This document shows, piece after piece, positions 26,916-34,660 of a stretch of DNA of 39,877 nt; position 1 is the first letter of the stretch; each line of letters begins with the position of its first letter. The notes beneath the pieces were generated by a model that saw only the letters and a program-made list of their open reading frames with translations, was not told the DNA's origin and ran no database searches. Source of the stretch: Peptostreptococcaceae bacterium (GTDB lineage: Bacteria > Bacillota > Clostridia > Peptostreptococcales > Filifactoraceae); assembly GCA_030532905.1 (NCBI GenBank), contig JAUNKE010000016.1, positions 1-39,877 of the forward strand, read 5' to 3'. Position numbers and translations under genes: made by a program.

Positions 26916-27809
26916 CTAACTCACTTTATTTATCAAATCATGAATCATTTTTCCGTCTTCAATCTTTGTTATCGCAAAACTCTTCTTGCCGGCATCTTTT
27001 ATAGATGCACCGATAAAATATCCTTCTGTATCATCAATAATCAAAAAACGGTCATGAAAATCTGCGGTCGTTTTCACGCTCAGACTTGGGTACTGAGCAT
27101 TAAACTTGTTGATGTCTTTTGTTGTTAAACTGCCTTTTCCTGCTGTTGCAATCAGTACATCAACTCCAGAATTCTTCTTACAGAGCATGTTAAGCGTATT
27201 TACATCCACATAATTATCAATCAAGATCAGTTTACTCTGTGCTTTTCCAATGAGATCTGCAATAAAACTGAAGGCATCATAGATTTGTCCGTCAAAAAAG
27301 ATCTTTTGTTTTATCTCTGCATTGCTCGCAATGTAGTTGAATACTTCTTCTAGTTTCTTATCCGTCTCCAGTTGTTTCAATTCTACTCTATCCAGGCGAG
27401 CAAACATTTCTCGATTGGAAAGAACGAATTTTCTCATCTCAACAAAAGCTCTCATTATATTTATGCTTACTTTCGTTGCAACATCACTCTTAAGAACCGA
27501 TGAAAGCATAGCAATACCTTGTTCAGTAAACATATATGGCATATATCTTCTACCGCCCGAACCTTTTTCATTTTTTGAGGTGACATTTTGACACCTCAAA
27601 ATTTCATATTCTTCTTTCGTCAATTGAAAACAAAAATCCTCCGGAAATCTATCAGCATTTCTGCTTCGTTGCCTATTTAAATACTTCGTTTCAACTTGAT
27701 ATAGTGCTGCCAAATCACTATCAAGCATTACCTGTTTTCCTCGAATGGTATAAATCAGATTGGTGATATTTGTTTCATCTACAGGTATCAAAGTTTTCCC
27801 ACCTTTCAT
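26916..27809 (-). CDS. ORF6N-domain protein fused to a phospholipase-D-like domain
   Basis: The 297-residue protein has an N-terminal ORF6N domain (about 12-125): MLDSDLAALYQVETKYLNRQ, RFPEDFCFQLT, YMFTEQGIAMLSSVL. This is a DNA-binding-associated module common in phage and mobile-element proteins. A charged helical linker follows (about 130-165). The C-terminal part (about 172-290) resembles a PLD-like fold: LILIDNYVD, DVLIAT, then HDRFLIID (H252, R254, D259) and FIGASIKDAGKKSF. The motif is HxRx4D, with Arg for the Lys of canonical HKD enzymes, so nuclease activity is uncertain. GGAGG precedes the ATG. No other phage genes lie nearby. Related fusions occur widely in bacteria; the role is unknown. 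Confidence 0.82.
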   Translation of the reverse strand: MKGGKTLIPVDETNITNLIYTIRGKQVMLDSDLAALYQVETKYLNRQRSRNADRFPEDFCFQLTKEEYEILRCQNVTSKNEKGSGGRRYMPYMFTEQGIAMLSSVLKSDVATKVSINIMRAFVEMRKFVLSNREMFARLDRVELKQLETDKKLEEVFNYIASNAEIKQKIFFDGQIYDAFSFIADLIGKAQSKLILIDNYVDVNTLNMLCKKNSGVDVLIATAGKGSLTTKDINKFNAQYPSLSVKTTADFHDRFLIIDDTEGYFIGASIKDAGKKSFAITKIEDGKMIHDLINKVS

Positions 27810-27911
27810 GTATTAATCCTCCACAAATTCCAATATCACTCGAAGTCAGAGTTGCTGTCCCATATATTTTTGATAACATAAAACACTCATACATTTTTTC
27901 AAACCATCTTA

Positions 27912-27920
27912 ATTATATCA
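27912..27920 (-). promoter_or_regulatory. Extended -10 promoter of the ORF6N/PLD gene
   Basis: On the minus strand TGATATAAT combines TGn with a perfect TATAAT, about 100 bases before the ATG at 27809. The -35 region is poor. Confidence 0.55.
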
Positions 27921-28100
27921 CAAGATATCAAAACAATAACTTCAAAGCTCGCAAAAACTTGATAGAATACAAGCTCAACGCTATGCTCGTTAATTATTGG
28001 AACCTTGCCCCAACTTTTCACTTCAATATTTGTAAAGAGCTTTATAGAGCAAAACGCTTACTCGAATTAACGAGTGCCAACTCAAAAGAAATAAAAGATG

Positions 28101-28370
28101 TCATTCCCACTCGATTGAGAGCATCGGGTTTTCTTCACCCGCTTCAAGCATCGTATCCAGCAGGTTTTTTCCGTATTCCCCGAGATTCTCTATAAACTCA
28201 TTGCCGTTTCGAATGACAATCTCCAGTCTTTCGCTTTCATTCGTCAGCATATCCCATAGCGCATCCAAATTTTCACCGTAATAATCCGGAAAACCCAACT
28301 CTTTTTTCAAATACTCATGCGCCTGCGTTCTCGTTCGGATATTTTTGAAATGCAGTACCACCGTCTTCAT
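28101..28370 (-). CDS. Barstar-like ribonuclease inhibitor
   Basis: The 89-residue protein is a close match to barstar, the inhibitor of barnase. ELGFPDYYGENLDALWDML (25-42) contains the barnase-contacting aspartates, Asp36 and Asp40 (barstar Asp35, Asp39), and Trp39. Length equals barstar. I chose ATG at 28370 (MKTVVLHFKN) because the family begins there and AAGGAAG is just upstream; an in-frame ATG further up would add 26 residues foreign to barstar. It follows the barnase gene by 93 bases on the same strand, so toxin and immunity are probably co-transcribed, toxin first. Confidence 0.93.
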   Translation of the reverse strand: MKTVVLHFKNIRTRTQAHEYLKKELGFPDYYGENLDALWDMLTNESERLEIVIRNGNEFIENLGEYGKNLLDTMLEAGEENPMLSIEWE

Positions 28371-28463
28371 ATCTTCCTTCACTTTCCATAAATTCATTCT
28401 TAAACCGTAACGGGCTCTCAACCCTTTGTAAGCTCTTTTGAAGTGCATTCACCCAAAATAAAA

Positions 28464-28964
28464 TTATTTTTCATATAATTTTTCAAAGCTCTTATAGTGG
28501 TCATCCGTATAATAAATCAGCCCGTCATTTGAAAACACGATGCGTTTCTCATTGCGATAACCGCCGGAATAATCGATGTCACATTCCGTCCAAACCCTTC
28601 CTTTCGCATCGGGCAGTAATTTTTCACGATTCCCGAATCGGTCACCGCCGATGCTTTTGCCTTCCGCAACTTCCCACAGATTCCCTTTCTTGTTATCCCA
28701 GCCGAGACTTTGAGCCTGTTTTTTCGTGATATAGTTGGACGGCAACTTATCGTAGTTGTGTATATATAAAGAAACATCTTCTTTGGAAGTATAGACGCCG
28801 TCTTCCCGAATCGTTTTTTTCAAGTTCTCTTGAGACTCATTCTCTTGTACTTCACTTTCCGTTTTCGGCGTTTGATTTACATTTGTTTGGCAGGCGACCA
28901 TTCTGAAGCTCAACAACAAAACCGCCACCAACAATATTTTTATCCAATTACTTTTTTGCTTCAA
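28464..28964 (-). CDS. Barnase-type ribonuclease with lipoprotein signal
   Basis: The product (166 residues) carries a barnase domain (about 55-166): KLPSNYITKKQAQSLGW, GKSIGGDRFGNRE, and the catalytic residues Glu127 (TECDIDY), Arg137 and Arg141 (YRNEKRI) and His156 (TDDHYKSF), all conserved. It cuts RNA after purines, preferring G. Ahead of it are a hydrophobic signal with the lipobox MVAC (Cys25) and a charged linker, so the enzyme is probably anchored outside the membrane rather than freely secreted. I chose TTG at 28964, 5 bases after GGAGGA; it overlaps the end of the upstream gene by 17 bases. An ATG 81 bases upstream lies inside that gene and has no signal sequence next to it. Confidence 0.9.
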   Translation of the reverse strand: MKQKSNWIKILLVAVLLLSFRMVACQTNVNQTPKTESEVQENESQENLKKTIREDGVYTSKEDVSLYIHNYDKLPSNYITKKQAQSLGWDNKKGNLWEVAEGKSIGGDRFGNREKLLPDAKGRVWTECDIDYSGGYRNEKRIVFSNDGLIYYTDDHYKSFEKLYEK

Positions 28965-29748
28965 TTTGCTCCTCCAATTGTCTTTGAACCAAAGTATAAA
29001 GATTCTCCTTCGTATATGTTGCGGAATTGATAAGATGAATTTCAATATCTCTATCCGGATCGTCCTTCCTTTTCAACCCTTGTTGTGTATAATTTAAAGT
29101 ATGGAACGATATGTTGTGCTTCTCCAAATAATTTTTAGTATCATAGAAGAGCCTGATTAAACTTTCATCATTTATCTCATAATCCGGCACATCCATTTTA
29201 ATTACCCCTCGATATTTACTGAAAAATTCAATGTCATTCTTCTTGTCAATCGATAACTCTTCCATATTGGTTTTTCCCTTCGGATCGTCTGAATTAGCAG
29301 TATAACCGAAATCCATATCGATATTAAGATTTTCAATTTTATAAGGATATTCTTTCGAAAATAATAAAGTTCGAATCATTTCATCATATTCTCTATCCAT
29401 CCGCTCTGCAATTTTCTCTTGTTCTCTCAAAACAAAATTGTCATGTAACACCTCGCTATATGAAGCCATCTCCATATCAAAAGAAAGCGACGGATCGCTT
29501 TGAGATTCGACGAATATTATCATGCGCCAAGGATTAAACCATGGTCTCTCATAGCGGGAGCCGGTCACGATAAAATCCCTATCCGGATATTGTTTATCCA
29601 GATATTTTTGTGCTCCTTTTCTCGATAGATACTCCGCCCACGGATAGCCGTTAAAATTAACATATACAGTCCATGCGAACCCGACAATTGCCAATAATAG
29701 CGTCACAAGAAACAACTTCATAATCATTTTCTTTTTTTGTTTATCCAT
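28948..29748 (-). CDS. Membrane-anchored protein of unknown function
   Basis: A 266-residue protein with a basic start (MDKQKKKMIMK), one N-terminal membrane segment (about 11-32) and a long hydrophilic outer part. The latter has YPWAEYLSRKGAQKYLDKQYPDRDF near its start, a pattern I associate with the YfjL-like or DUF3139-like group of small Firmicutes envelope proteins, but I cannot assign it firmly. No catalytic motif is seen. It overlaps the barnase start by 17 bases, so it is translated together with the toxin. ATG at 29748 is preferred over one 18 bases upstream, because GAGAGG is 8 bases away. Confidence 0.75.
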   Translation of the reverse strand: MDKQKKKMIMKLFLVTLLLAIVGFAWTVYVNFNGYPWAEYLSRKGAQKYLDKQYPDRDFIVTGSRYERPWFNPWRMIIFVESQSDPSLSFDMEMASYSEVLHDNFVLREQEKIAERMDREYDEMIRTLLFSKEYPYKIENLNIDMDFGYTANSDDPKGKTNMEELSIDKKNDIEFFSKYRGVIKMDVPDYEINDESLIRLFYDTKNYLEKHNISFHTLNYTQQGLKRKDDPDRDIEIHLINSATYTKENLYTLVQRQLEEQIEAKK

Positions 29749-29795
29749 GATAATACCTCTCAGCATACAATCACAAATCCATTGCGTTATCTCGG

Positions 29796-30170
29796 TTATA
29801 AACTTTGCTCTTCAATTTCCAGCGTCGTCCATCGCTCAAAACTCAAATACTTCGTTCCTTGAAATGTCAACAGCCCCGCATCGCGTTCCGCCAACATCCC
29901 GTATTCCGCTTCGGAAATAGCAAGTTCCATTCGCTCTCTATTTTCCAGCTCAAAAGTGACATAGTATTTTGTAAAACTGTTGTTGTTATGTCTTCTCATT
30001 TTGGAGCGTTTTGAAACAACAACCGCTTTCAGCTGAATCACAGGCATCTTTTTATTCCGAGCTGCCTCTGAAATCACTTTAATACAAACAAACAGCACAA
30101 CACCGAATGTCAACACCGTCATTGCGATTATAAAAAGAGGTATCAAAGCAAATGCAATTCCCGTATCCAT
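29796..30170 (-). CDS. DUF2500-like membrane-anchored protein
   Basis: A 124-residue protein with one N-terminal membrane segment (about 6-32). A soluble domain follows with VVVSKRSKMRRHN, TKYYVTFELENRERMELAISEAEYGMLAERDAGLLTFQGTKYLSFER (core YYVTFExxxGxRxExxVxxxxYgxLxxGDxGxLxfQGTryxxFER). This matches the DUF2500 (YhhM-like) family, whose function is unknown. GGAAGGAAC precedes the ATG. Its start lies inside the end of the preceding acetyltransferase gene, probably because that gene has lost its stop (see there). Confidence 0.8.
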   Translation of the reverse strand: MDTGIAFALIPLFIIAMTVLTFGVVLFVCIKVISEAARNKKMPVIQLKAVVVSKRSKMRRHNNNSFTKYYVTFELENRERMELAISEAEYGMLAERDAGLLTFQGTKYLSFERWTTLEIEEQSL

Positions 30171-30720
30171 GTTCCTTCCTTTTCATTCGACTAAAAATCT
30201 TTTTTCTCTTTATACCCATAATGACACTTTCATTATAAGAATTTCCGTCATAGAGGAAATTATCAATCACCGTCTCAAATCCCAGTTTTTTGTAAAAGCG
30301 AAGTACATGCTCATTATTATGCTTTGCCGTCCCCAGTAATATATTTTTGTTTTTTACCTCGTCCATCAGTGCGCGCATCAATCTTTCGCCGTATTTCTTC
30401 CCCTGCATTGTCGGCTCCACAGCCAGCTCATTGAGCTCAAAAGTGTTGTCATACCAATTATAGTCCGCAGGCAATCTTTCGGCTATCTGTTGCTCCCACC
30501 AGTTGCCTTTTGCAAAATCAAATCCGAAAACAAAACCAACCAAGTCCTTTTCATCAAAAACTCCCAACAGAATGAGATTCAGTCCTTTCGCTTCGGCATT
30601 TCTTATTCTCGTTATCAAAAAATCCGCAGATTCTGCGGAATAGCCGAGCGCCGCAGAGTAAATCTGTTTGATTTGCTCCGCATAATTATCCGGTTCCTCA
30701 ATTTTTATATTTTTTATCAT
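30079..30720 (-). CDS. GNAT family N-acetyltransferase with frameshift-extended C-terminus
   Basis: A GNAT acetyltransferase: NELAVEPTMQGKKYGERLMRALM (motif A loop) and HVLRFYKKLGFETVIDNFLYDGNSY. After VIMGIKRKK the frame runs on for 34 residues of Cys-rich, unfamilylike sequence, overlapping the next gene by 92 bases. Just there is a run of six A (plus-strand T at 30200-30205); one extra A would give KKDF and a stop at 30191. That stop leaves a normal 20-base gap before the next ATG. So either a 1-base deletion happened, or it is a sequencing error. AGGAGG precedes the ATG at 30720. Confidence 0.82.
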   Translation of the reverse strand: MIKNIKIEEPDNYAEQIKQIYSAALGYSAESADFLITRIRNAEAKGLNLILLGVFDEKDLVGFVFGFDFAKGNWWEQQIAERLPADYNWYDNTFELNELAVEPTMQGKKYGERLMRALMDEVKNKNILLGTAKHNNEHVLRFYKKLGFETVIDNFLYDGNSYNESVIMGIKRKKIFSRMKRKEHGYGNCICFDTSFYNRNDGVDIRCCAVCLY

Positions 30721-30728
30721 CTTTCCTC

Positions 30729-31238
30729 CTAACCAATCCACTGTATTATCCCATACGATATCCCCGCAAAAAAGAGCGACATCAAACTCATCACAAAAAA
30801 TCCTTTGACAAAACCAATCGCATGGAATCTATAATCACGATTCCCCGGACAACCTTTGCTTCCCGGTAAAATTGCCCACCGCATTTCCCAGGTACAAATC
30901 ATCAGCCAATCCAGAATAATTAAATCAACGATATTCCACATCATGCACATAATCCAAAGATGCATCCAAATAAATCGATACAAAGTCGATTCTCCTTTAT
31001 AATGAACGACGCCTGCCGATATCAAAAGCGACATGAGCAGAAAAAAGCTGATTCCCGCAAACAGAGCACCTTTCTTTTTCTCCCGCTCATTTGACGGAGA
31101 AAAATCACCCGACTTGCGTACATCTTCCGGATAATCATGCTCGATGAGCCATGGAAATTTTTGAACCACGACCATAACCGTAATCATCCACAAAACAGAC
31201 CAAACAAGCCCTTCAATAATTGCCAATCCGATTTTCAT
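30729..31238 (-). CDS. Multi-pass membrane protein of unknown function
   Basis: A 169-residue hydrophobic protein with about four or five membrane segments (roughly 5-25, 59-78, 88-112 and 143-165). A short charged loop follows the first (HDYPEDVRKSGDFSPSNEREKKKG). I do not recognise a family. The ATG has a good AGGA site upstream. It is followed 8 bases later by an acetyltransferase start and probably belongs to the same transcript. Confidence 0.7.
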   Translation of the reverse strand: MKIGLAIIEGLVWSVLWMITVMVVVQKFPWLIEHDYPEDVRKSGDFSPSNEREKKKGALFAGISFFLLMSLLISAGVVHYKGESTLYRFIWMHLWIMCMMWNIVDLIILDWLMICTWEMRWAILPGSKGCPGNRDYRFHAIGFVKGFFVMSLMSLFFAGISYGIIQWIG

Positions 31239-31329
31239 CTTTCCTCCTTCTCATCCCGATTGTACTTGCCAAGCAAGCAGGACTTTCCCAAAAATTGATT
31301 TTGCGCCTTTGTGCACGCAACCTTCACAA

Positions 31330-31761
31330 TCATTTATCCAGATAAGTATTCTCGCATGCAAGAAGCCATGGTACTTTCAGCCAAAGATTTATCTGGATGG
31401 CGGGCAATGGAAAATCTTCCTCCAGCAAATGACAATTATCGGAAAAAGATATATCTATTCCATTGATGTTTACCGGCTCTTGCTCCACTGAAAGAATCTC
31501 TCCGCAACAATGATACCAGACATCGTAGAAAACAAAATCCGGATCTTCCGCATAAATTGCTGAGCTTTCAACACAATCTTCAATACTCAATCCGAACGGC
31601 TTTAAGAAATCCGCCAGCGGATGAGATTTCAATTTGCCGAAAGCCCTATAATTTTCGCAGCCTTCACAAATACAGTCCGTCTCTTTCGCTTTATTTCGAT
31701 AATAGTCTTTCGTTCTCTCCTCATCTATCGTCAGCACATATTTTCCAATTCGAATTTCCAT
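31330..31761 (-). CDS. Small cysteine-rich protein of unknown function
   Basis: A 143-residue soluble protein. It begins MEIRIGKYVLTIDEERT and carries a cysteine cluster DCICEGCENYRAF (about 29-41, CxCxxC), and later VWYHCCGEI (Cys at about 85-86). This could bind a metal. No signal peptide or membrane segment. I do not recognise the family. Spacing to neighbours on both sides is about 100 bases, on the same strand. Confidence 0.65.
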   Translation of the reverse strand: MEIRIGKYVLTIDEERTKDYYRNKAKETDCICEGCENYRAFGKLKSHPLADFLKPFGLSIEDCVESSAIYAEDPDFVFYDVWYHCCGEILSVEQEPVNINGIDISFSDNCHLLEEDFPLPAIQINLWLKVPWLLACENTYLDK

Positions 31762-31869
31762 AACCGTCTCGCTTTCAAAACATCAAAATATCCTTCAAAA
31801 CGCGGTCTTTAGAGTCCCTGAAATTTCCTAAGACATATTCTTTTGAAAACATTCCATATTTTATCACTC

Positions 31870-32703
31870 TCAAACCTGCTCTCTCCGGTTCAAATCCAGC
31901 CCCGTCGTATCATACATTACCTTGGCATAATTATGCTTGATAATCTCCCGCCGGATGACATTCCCCGTTTTTTTATCCACGCAACTGCGCATGACTTGAC
32001 CGACTCGATAGACCCCATCTTCTTTCTTTATAAAATATTCCTCCTGCGGATAAATATGGAATTTAATCGGCAAGGGCACAGTCGTCCGAATCTCGCCGCA
32101 GAGATATTTGTCCTTCACATAGACGATGAGCTGGTAAACTTGCTGCGTATTATTTTTGAATCGATAGTCCTTGTGATTATACAAAATGGATGTGCCCGTC
32201 CCGAAAGGAACCTGTCTCCCGTAATCCGGAAACAAATCCAGTCCGTCATGATGATGATGCTCCACAATTTCCAGCGGCGTATGTAAAACCAGCCAATGAA
32301 TCAGATTGGTAAACTGGCACATGCCTCCGCCGATTCCCGAAGAAGTCTCTCCCAACGATATGGTGAGTCCTTTTTTGTATCCCTTGTCCTCACTGCATTC
32401 CCCTACCAATCGCCAAAATGAAAATATCTCCTGCGGCTTTATTAAAATTCCCGAAACATGTGGCGATGCCAAAGCTAAATTGGTCGCCTTATTCTCCTGC
32501 AATTCCAAATCCACATTGCCCAAGACGCGTCGTATCAAAGAATTGTGTTTATAAACAATCACCGGCAACAATTCGTCACTCTTTTCATTCGCAAATTTCT
32601 CGAAACAAAAAATATCCTTCAAATTTCTTTTTGTTCGCTCCTTCCACTGCGAAATTTTATAGGTTGTCGGCGAAATTTCACAAAACAATTTTCTTTTTTT
32701 CAT
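31870..32703 (-). CDS. VanW family protein
   Basis: A 277-residue protein with the VanW domain: NLALASPHVSGILIKPQEIFSFWRLVG (about 75-101), then ETSSGIGGGMCQFTNLIHW (119-137) and IVEHHHHDGLDLFPDYGRQVPFG (core H-x-H-x8-YG, about 147-169). VanW was named from the vanB-type glycopeptide resistance cluster, but is widespread in Firmicutes outside it, with no proven activity. No van genes are nearby. There is no signal peptide, as in most short VanW proteins. I chose ATG at 32703 because AGGGGGT is 5 bases upstream; an upstream extension would overlap the hydrolase gene. Confidence 0.88.
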   Translation of the reverse strand: MKKRKLFCEISPTTYKISQWKERTKRNLKDIFCFEKFANEKSDELLPVIVYKHNSLIRRVLGNVDLELQENKATNLALASPHVSGILIKPQEIFSFWRLVGECSEDKGYKKGLTISLGETSSGIGGGMCQFTNLIHWLVLHTPLEIVEHHHHDGLDLFPDYGRQVPFGTGTSILYNHKDYRFKNNTQQVYQLIVYVKDKYLCGEIRTTVPLPIKFHIYPQEEYFIKKEDGVYRVGQVMRSCVDKKTGNVIRREIIKHNYAKVMYDTTGLDLNRREQV

Positions 32704-32741
32704 AAATGACCCCCTGAGCCAACTGAATAAGCCGCCTTGTT

Positions 32742-33599
32742 CTACGATTTCAAAAAGTCGATAATGATTCGTTTTTCCCGCGCCGGTAAAATATGAATAT
32801 GTCCGGCATCCCGAATCATCCGAATCCGACAATCCTGAAACAATTCCTTTGCACGAGGCAAAATTTTCTTTGCCGGGAAAAAACAATCTTTCTCCGCACC
32901 AATCACCAAGGTAGGAGCTATATAGTTTTTGAGTTTTCTCGCTTTGGCATCCGTCGGCATACCCGCTCTTATTTTTACATGCTCAAAGCTCATACGAATC
33001 GTGTCCAGAGTTTCTTTGTCAATCATATCTTCGGACAAGGTCATCTGAGCGACAATATCGAGCAGATACTTTTCTTTTCTCGAAAAACCGTATTCGATAA
33101 AGGGCACAAAAATACTCATCATCGAAAAGGATGATGGATTTCTGATTCCCGCCGGCACCATCAAAACCGTTTTGGCAATTTTTTCCGGTGAAATCGCCAT
33201 CAATTTTGTCAAAATCCCGCCTCCGTAAGATATGCCGAAGCAAGCCATCTTTTTGTATCCAAGCGCGTCAATCACTTCGCTCGCCCAGCGACCATAATCA
33301 TAATTGCGATTCGAAATCGTAATTTCATCACTCTTTCCAACCTGACCGATCGTATCCACCGCGTAGATATGAAAATCCTTCAACAAAAATCGATTCAGAT
33401 GCAGACAATATGCCGTCGTCGTATTCCCTCCATGAAAAATAAGCAGAGGTGTTCCTTGCAAATTTCCCGTTTCGATCAAATGCGTTTTTCCAAAGGAAGT
33501 TTCGACATATAAATCCGTAAAAAAATCCAATTTTGAAATCTGCTCATCATATAGGGCAAGCGATTGTTGCTTCCCTTCTTCCGACTTATAAATGCTCAT
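32742..33599 (-). CDS. Alpha/beta hydrolase
   Basis: A 285-residue alpha/beta hydrolase fold enzyme. The oxyanion motif is FHGGNTTT (about 54-61). The nucleophile elbow is GISYGGG (Ser about 123), the acid EKDCFFPA (Asp about 236), and the histidine DAGHIHI (about 264). All parts of the triad are visible. It is probably an esterase or lipase-like enzyme; the substrate is unknown. The start overlaps the end of the upstream acetyltransferase gene by 14 bases, suggesting translational coupling, and GAGGG is upstream of the ATG. Confidence 0.88.
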   Translation of the reverse strand: MSIYKSEEGKQQSLALYDEQISKLDFFTDLYVETSFGKTHLIETGNLQGTPLLIFHGGNTTTAYCLHLNRFLLKDFHIYAVDTIGQVGKSDEITISNRNYDYGRWASEVIDALGYKKMACFGISYGGGILTKLMAISPEKIAKTVLMVPAGIRNPSSFSMMSIFVPFIEYGFSRKEKYLLDIVAQMTLSEDMIDKETLDTIRMSFEHVKIRAGMPTDAKARKLKNYIAPTLVIGAEKDCFFPAKKILPRAKELFQDCRIRMIRDAGHIHILPAREKRIIIDFLKS

Positions 33600-34008
33600 A
33601 TTTTACCCTCGTAAATGATATGCAGTTTTGAGAAACGACATCCGCAAAACCGACGGATTGATAAAAAGCAATCATCTTCGGGCTGTTGTCCGTCAGCAGA
33701 TGCATCTGATATACATTCCGATATTCTTCCATCATCTTTTGAAGCAAAGCCTTCCCGATTCCCCGACGCTGAAAAGAAGGCTCCACCAGAATATCCTGAA
33801 TAAACACGATGGAATGTCCGTCCCCCACCGCTCGAATAATACCGAGCAATTCTTCTTCCGAATATGCCCCGTATATTTTGAGCGAGTGAGCAAAAGTCTC
33901 TCTCAACATCTGCGGATTTTTCGTATAATTGCTCCATCCGACCGAATTATATAATTTCATAATTTCCGCTTCGTCATAAGCGCCATACTCTTTGATACCG
34001 TATTGCAT
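33586..34008 (-). CDS. GNAT family N-acetyltransferase
   Basis: A 140-residue GNAT acetyltransferase: YNSVGWSNYTKNPQML near the start, FIQDILVEPSFQRRGIGKALLQKMM (motif A with QRRGIG, about 68-92), and MIAFYQSVGFADV. The family context (GWSNYT) resembles the small acetyltransferases related to YhhY or ElaA-type proteins; the acceptor is unknown. I chose ATG at 34008 with AGGAGA 6 bases upstream. It overlaps the following hydrolase gene by 14 bases. Confidence 0.85.
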   Translation of the reverse strand: MQYGIKEYGAYDEAEIMKLYNSVGWSNYTKNPQMLRETFAHSLKIYGAYSEEELLGIIRAVGDGHSIVFIQDILVEPSFQRRGIGKALLQKMMEEYRNVYQMHLLTDNSPKMIAFYQSVGFADVVSQNCISFTRVKYEHL

Positions 34009-34060
34009 AACAAATCTCCTGAAATCGCACAGAAACAATCGTGCACATCATGCTCTTATT

Positions 34061-34123
34061 TCAAAAATTTCCCGTAGGCATCTTCCATTTTCACCAATTC
34101 TTCTTCCCCAAGATAACTCGTTT
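34061..34123 (-). pseudogene. Possible gene remnant before an acetyltransferase
   Basis: Directly after two consecutive stop codons a short minus-strand frame reads TSYLGEEELVKMEDAYGKFLK and ends in TAA. It looks like the end of a normal helical protein (regular hydrophobic spacing, Lys/Glu-rich), and has no start codon of its own with a ribosome binding site. I do not recognise the parent. It could be the decayed end of a gene once present between LURP-one and the acetyltransferase. Confidence 0.3.
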
Positions 34124-34124
34124 A

Positions 34125-34607
34125 TTATGACTGCTCAGCATCAATGATGGCATCCAGCGCAATCATAATAGCTACGAACAATTCCTCCTGCTCTTCATCA
34201 AGCACCTCGATGGCAAATTTATCGCTAAAGCTGAGCCACTTTCGACTGATTCGGCCAATCGGATTCCCATCTCTCAGCACCTCAAACTCCTTGCTGAAAA
34301 AATCTCCCTCGATGGTTATTCCGAAATCGGTCGGCTCAACTTCGATGACTTTATAAAAAAAAGAAAGTTTGCTCTGTAGAAGAAGCTCGCGTCCATCCGC
34401 AAGCTCCACGACAAATCGAGGAAGTAAAGTCAATATTTCCCGACGCACCGTAAATAACCGATTGCCCGTCACATCCGACACATGAACCGTCTTTCCTATC
34501 AACTGAAATTCCTGGTCAACCTGATAAACAATATTGTCGGCTTCATCCCGAATGGGATAATGATCCATAATTTTGAATACTTTTTGTTGAATGTATAAAT
34601 TTCTCAT
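34125..34607 (-). CDS. LURP-one-related protein
   Basis: A 160-residue protein of the LURP-one/YxjI group, relatives of tubby-like phospholipid-binding folds. It begins MRNLYIQQKVFKIMDHYPIRDE, followed by a series of short strands (QEFQLIGKTVHVSDVTGNRLFTVRREIL, ITIEGDFFSKEFEVLRDGNPIGRISRKWLSFSDKFAIEV), and ends with FVAIMIALDAIID, all typical of the family. Function in bacteria is not known; membrane lipid sensing has been suggested for related folds. GAGGAG precedes the ATG at 34607. It lies 53 bases after mnmE on the same strand. Confidence 0.85.
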   Translation of the reverse strand: MRNLYIQQKVFKIMDHYPIRDEADNIVYQVDQEFQLIGKTVHVSDVTGNRLFTVRREILTLLPRFVVELADGRELLLQSKLSFFYKVIEVEPTDFGITIEGDFFSKEFEVLRDGNPIGRISRKWLSFSDKFAIEVLDEEQEELFVAIMIALDAIIDAEQS

Positions 34608-34660
34608 CTTATCTCCTCGACATTGTATCATCGGATTTCTACAATCGAAGTATTTTCAGA

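Noticed and set aside
26916..27809. Prophage remnant signalled by the ORF6N protein
   Set aside because: No integrase, structural, lysis or attachment sequences are seen on either side.
31301..31320. TTGCG/CGCAA stem after the cysteine-rich gene as a terminator
   Set aside because: Five base pairs with a 10-base loop, and the T-run (TTTTT) is 8 bases away on the minus strand. Too weak to call.
31870..32703. Glycopeptide resistance cluster because of VanW
   Set aside because: No vanR, vanS, vanH, ligase or vanX gene is present; VanW proteins occur widely outside resistance clusters.
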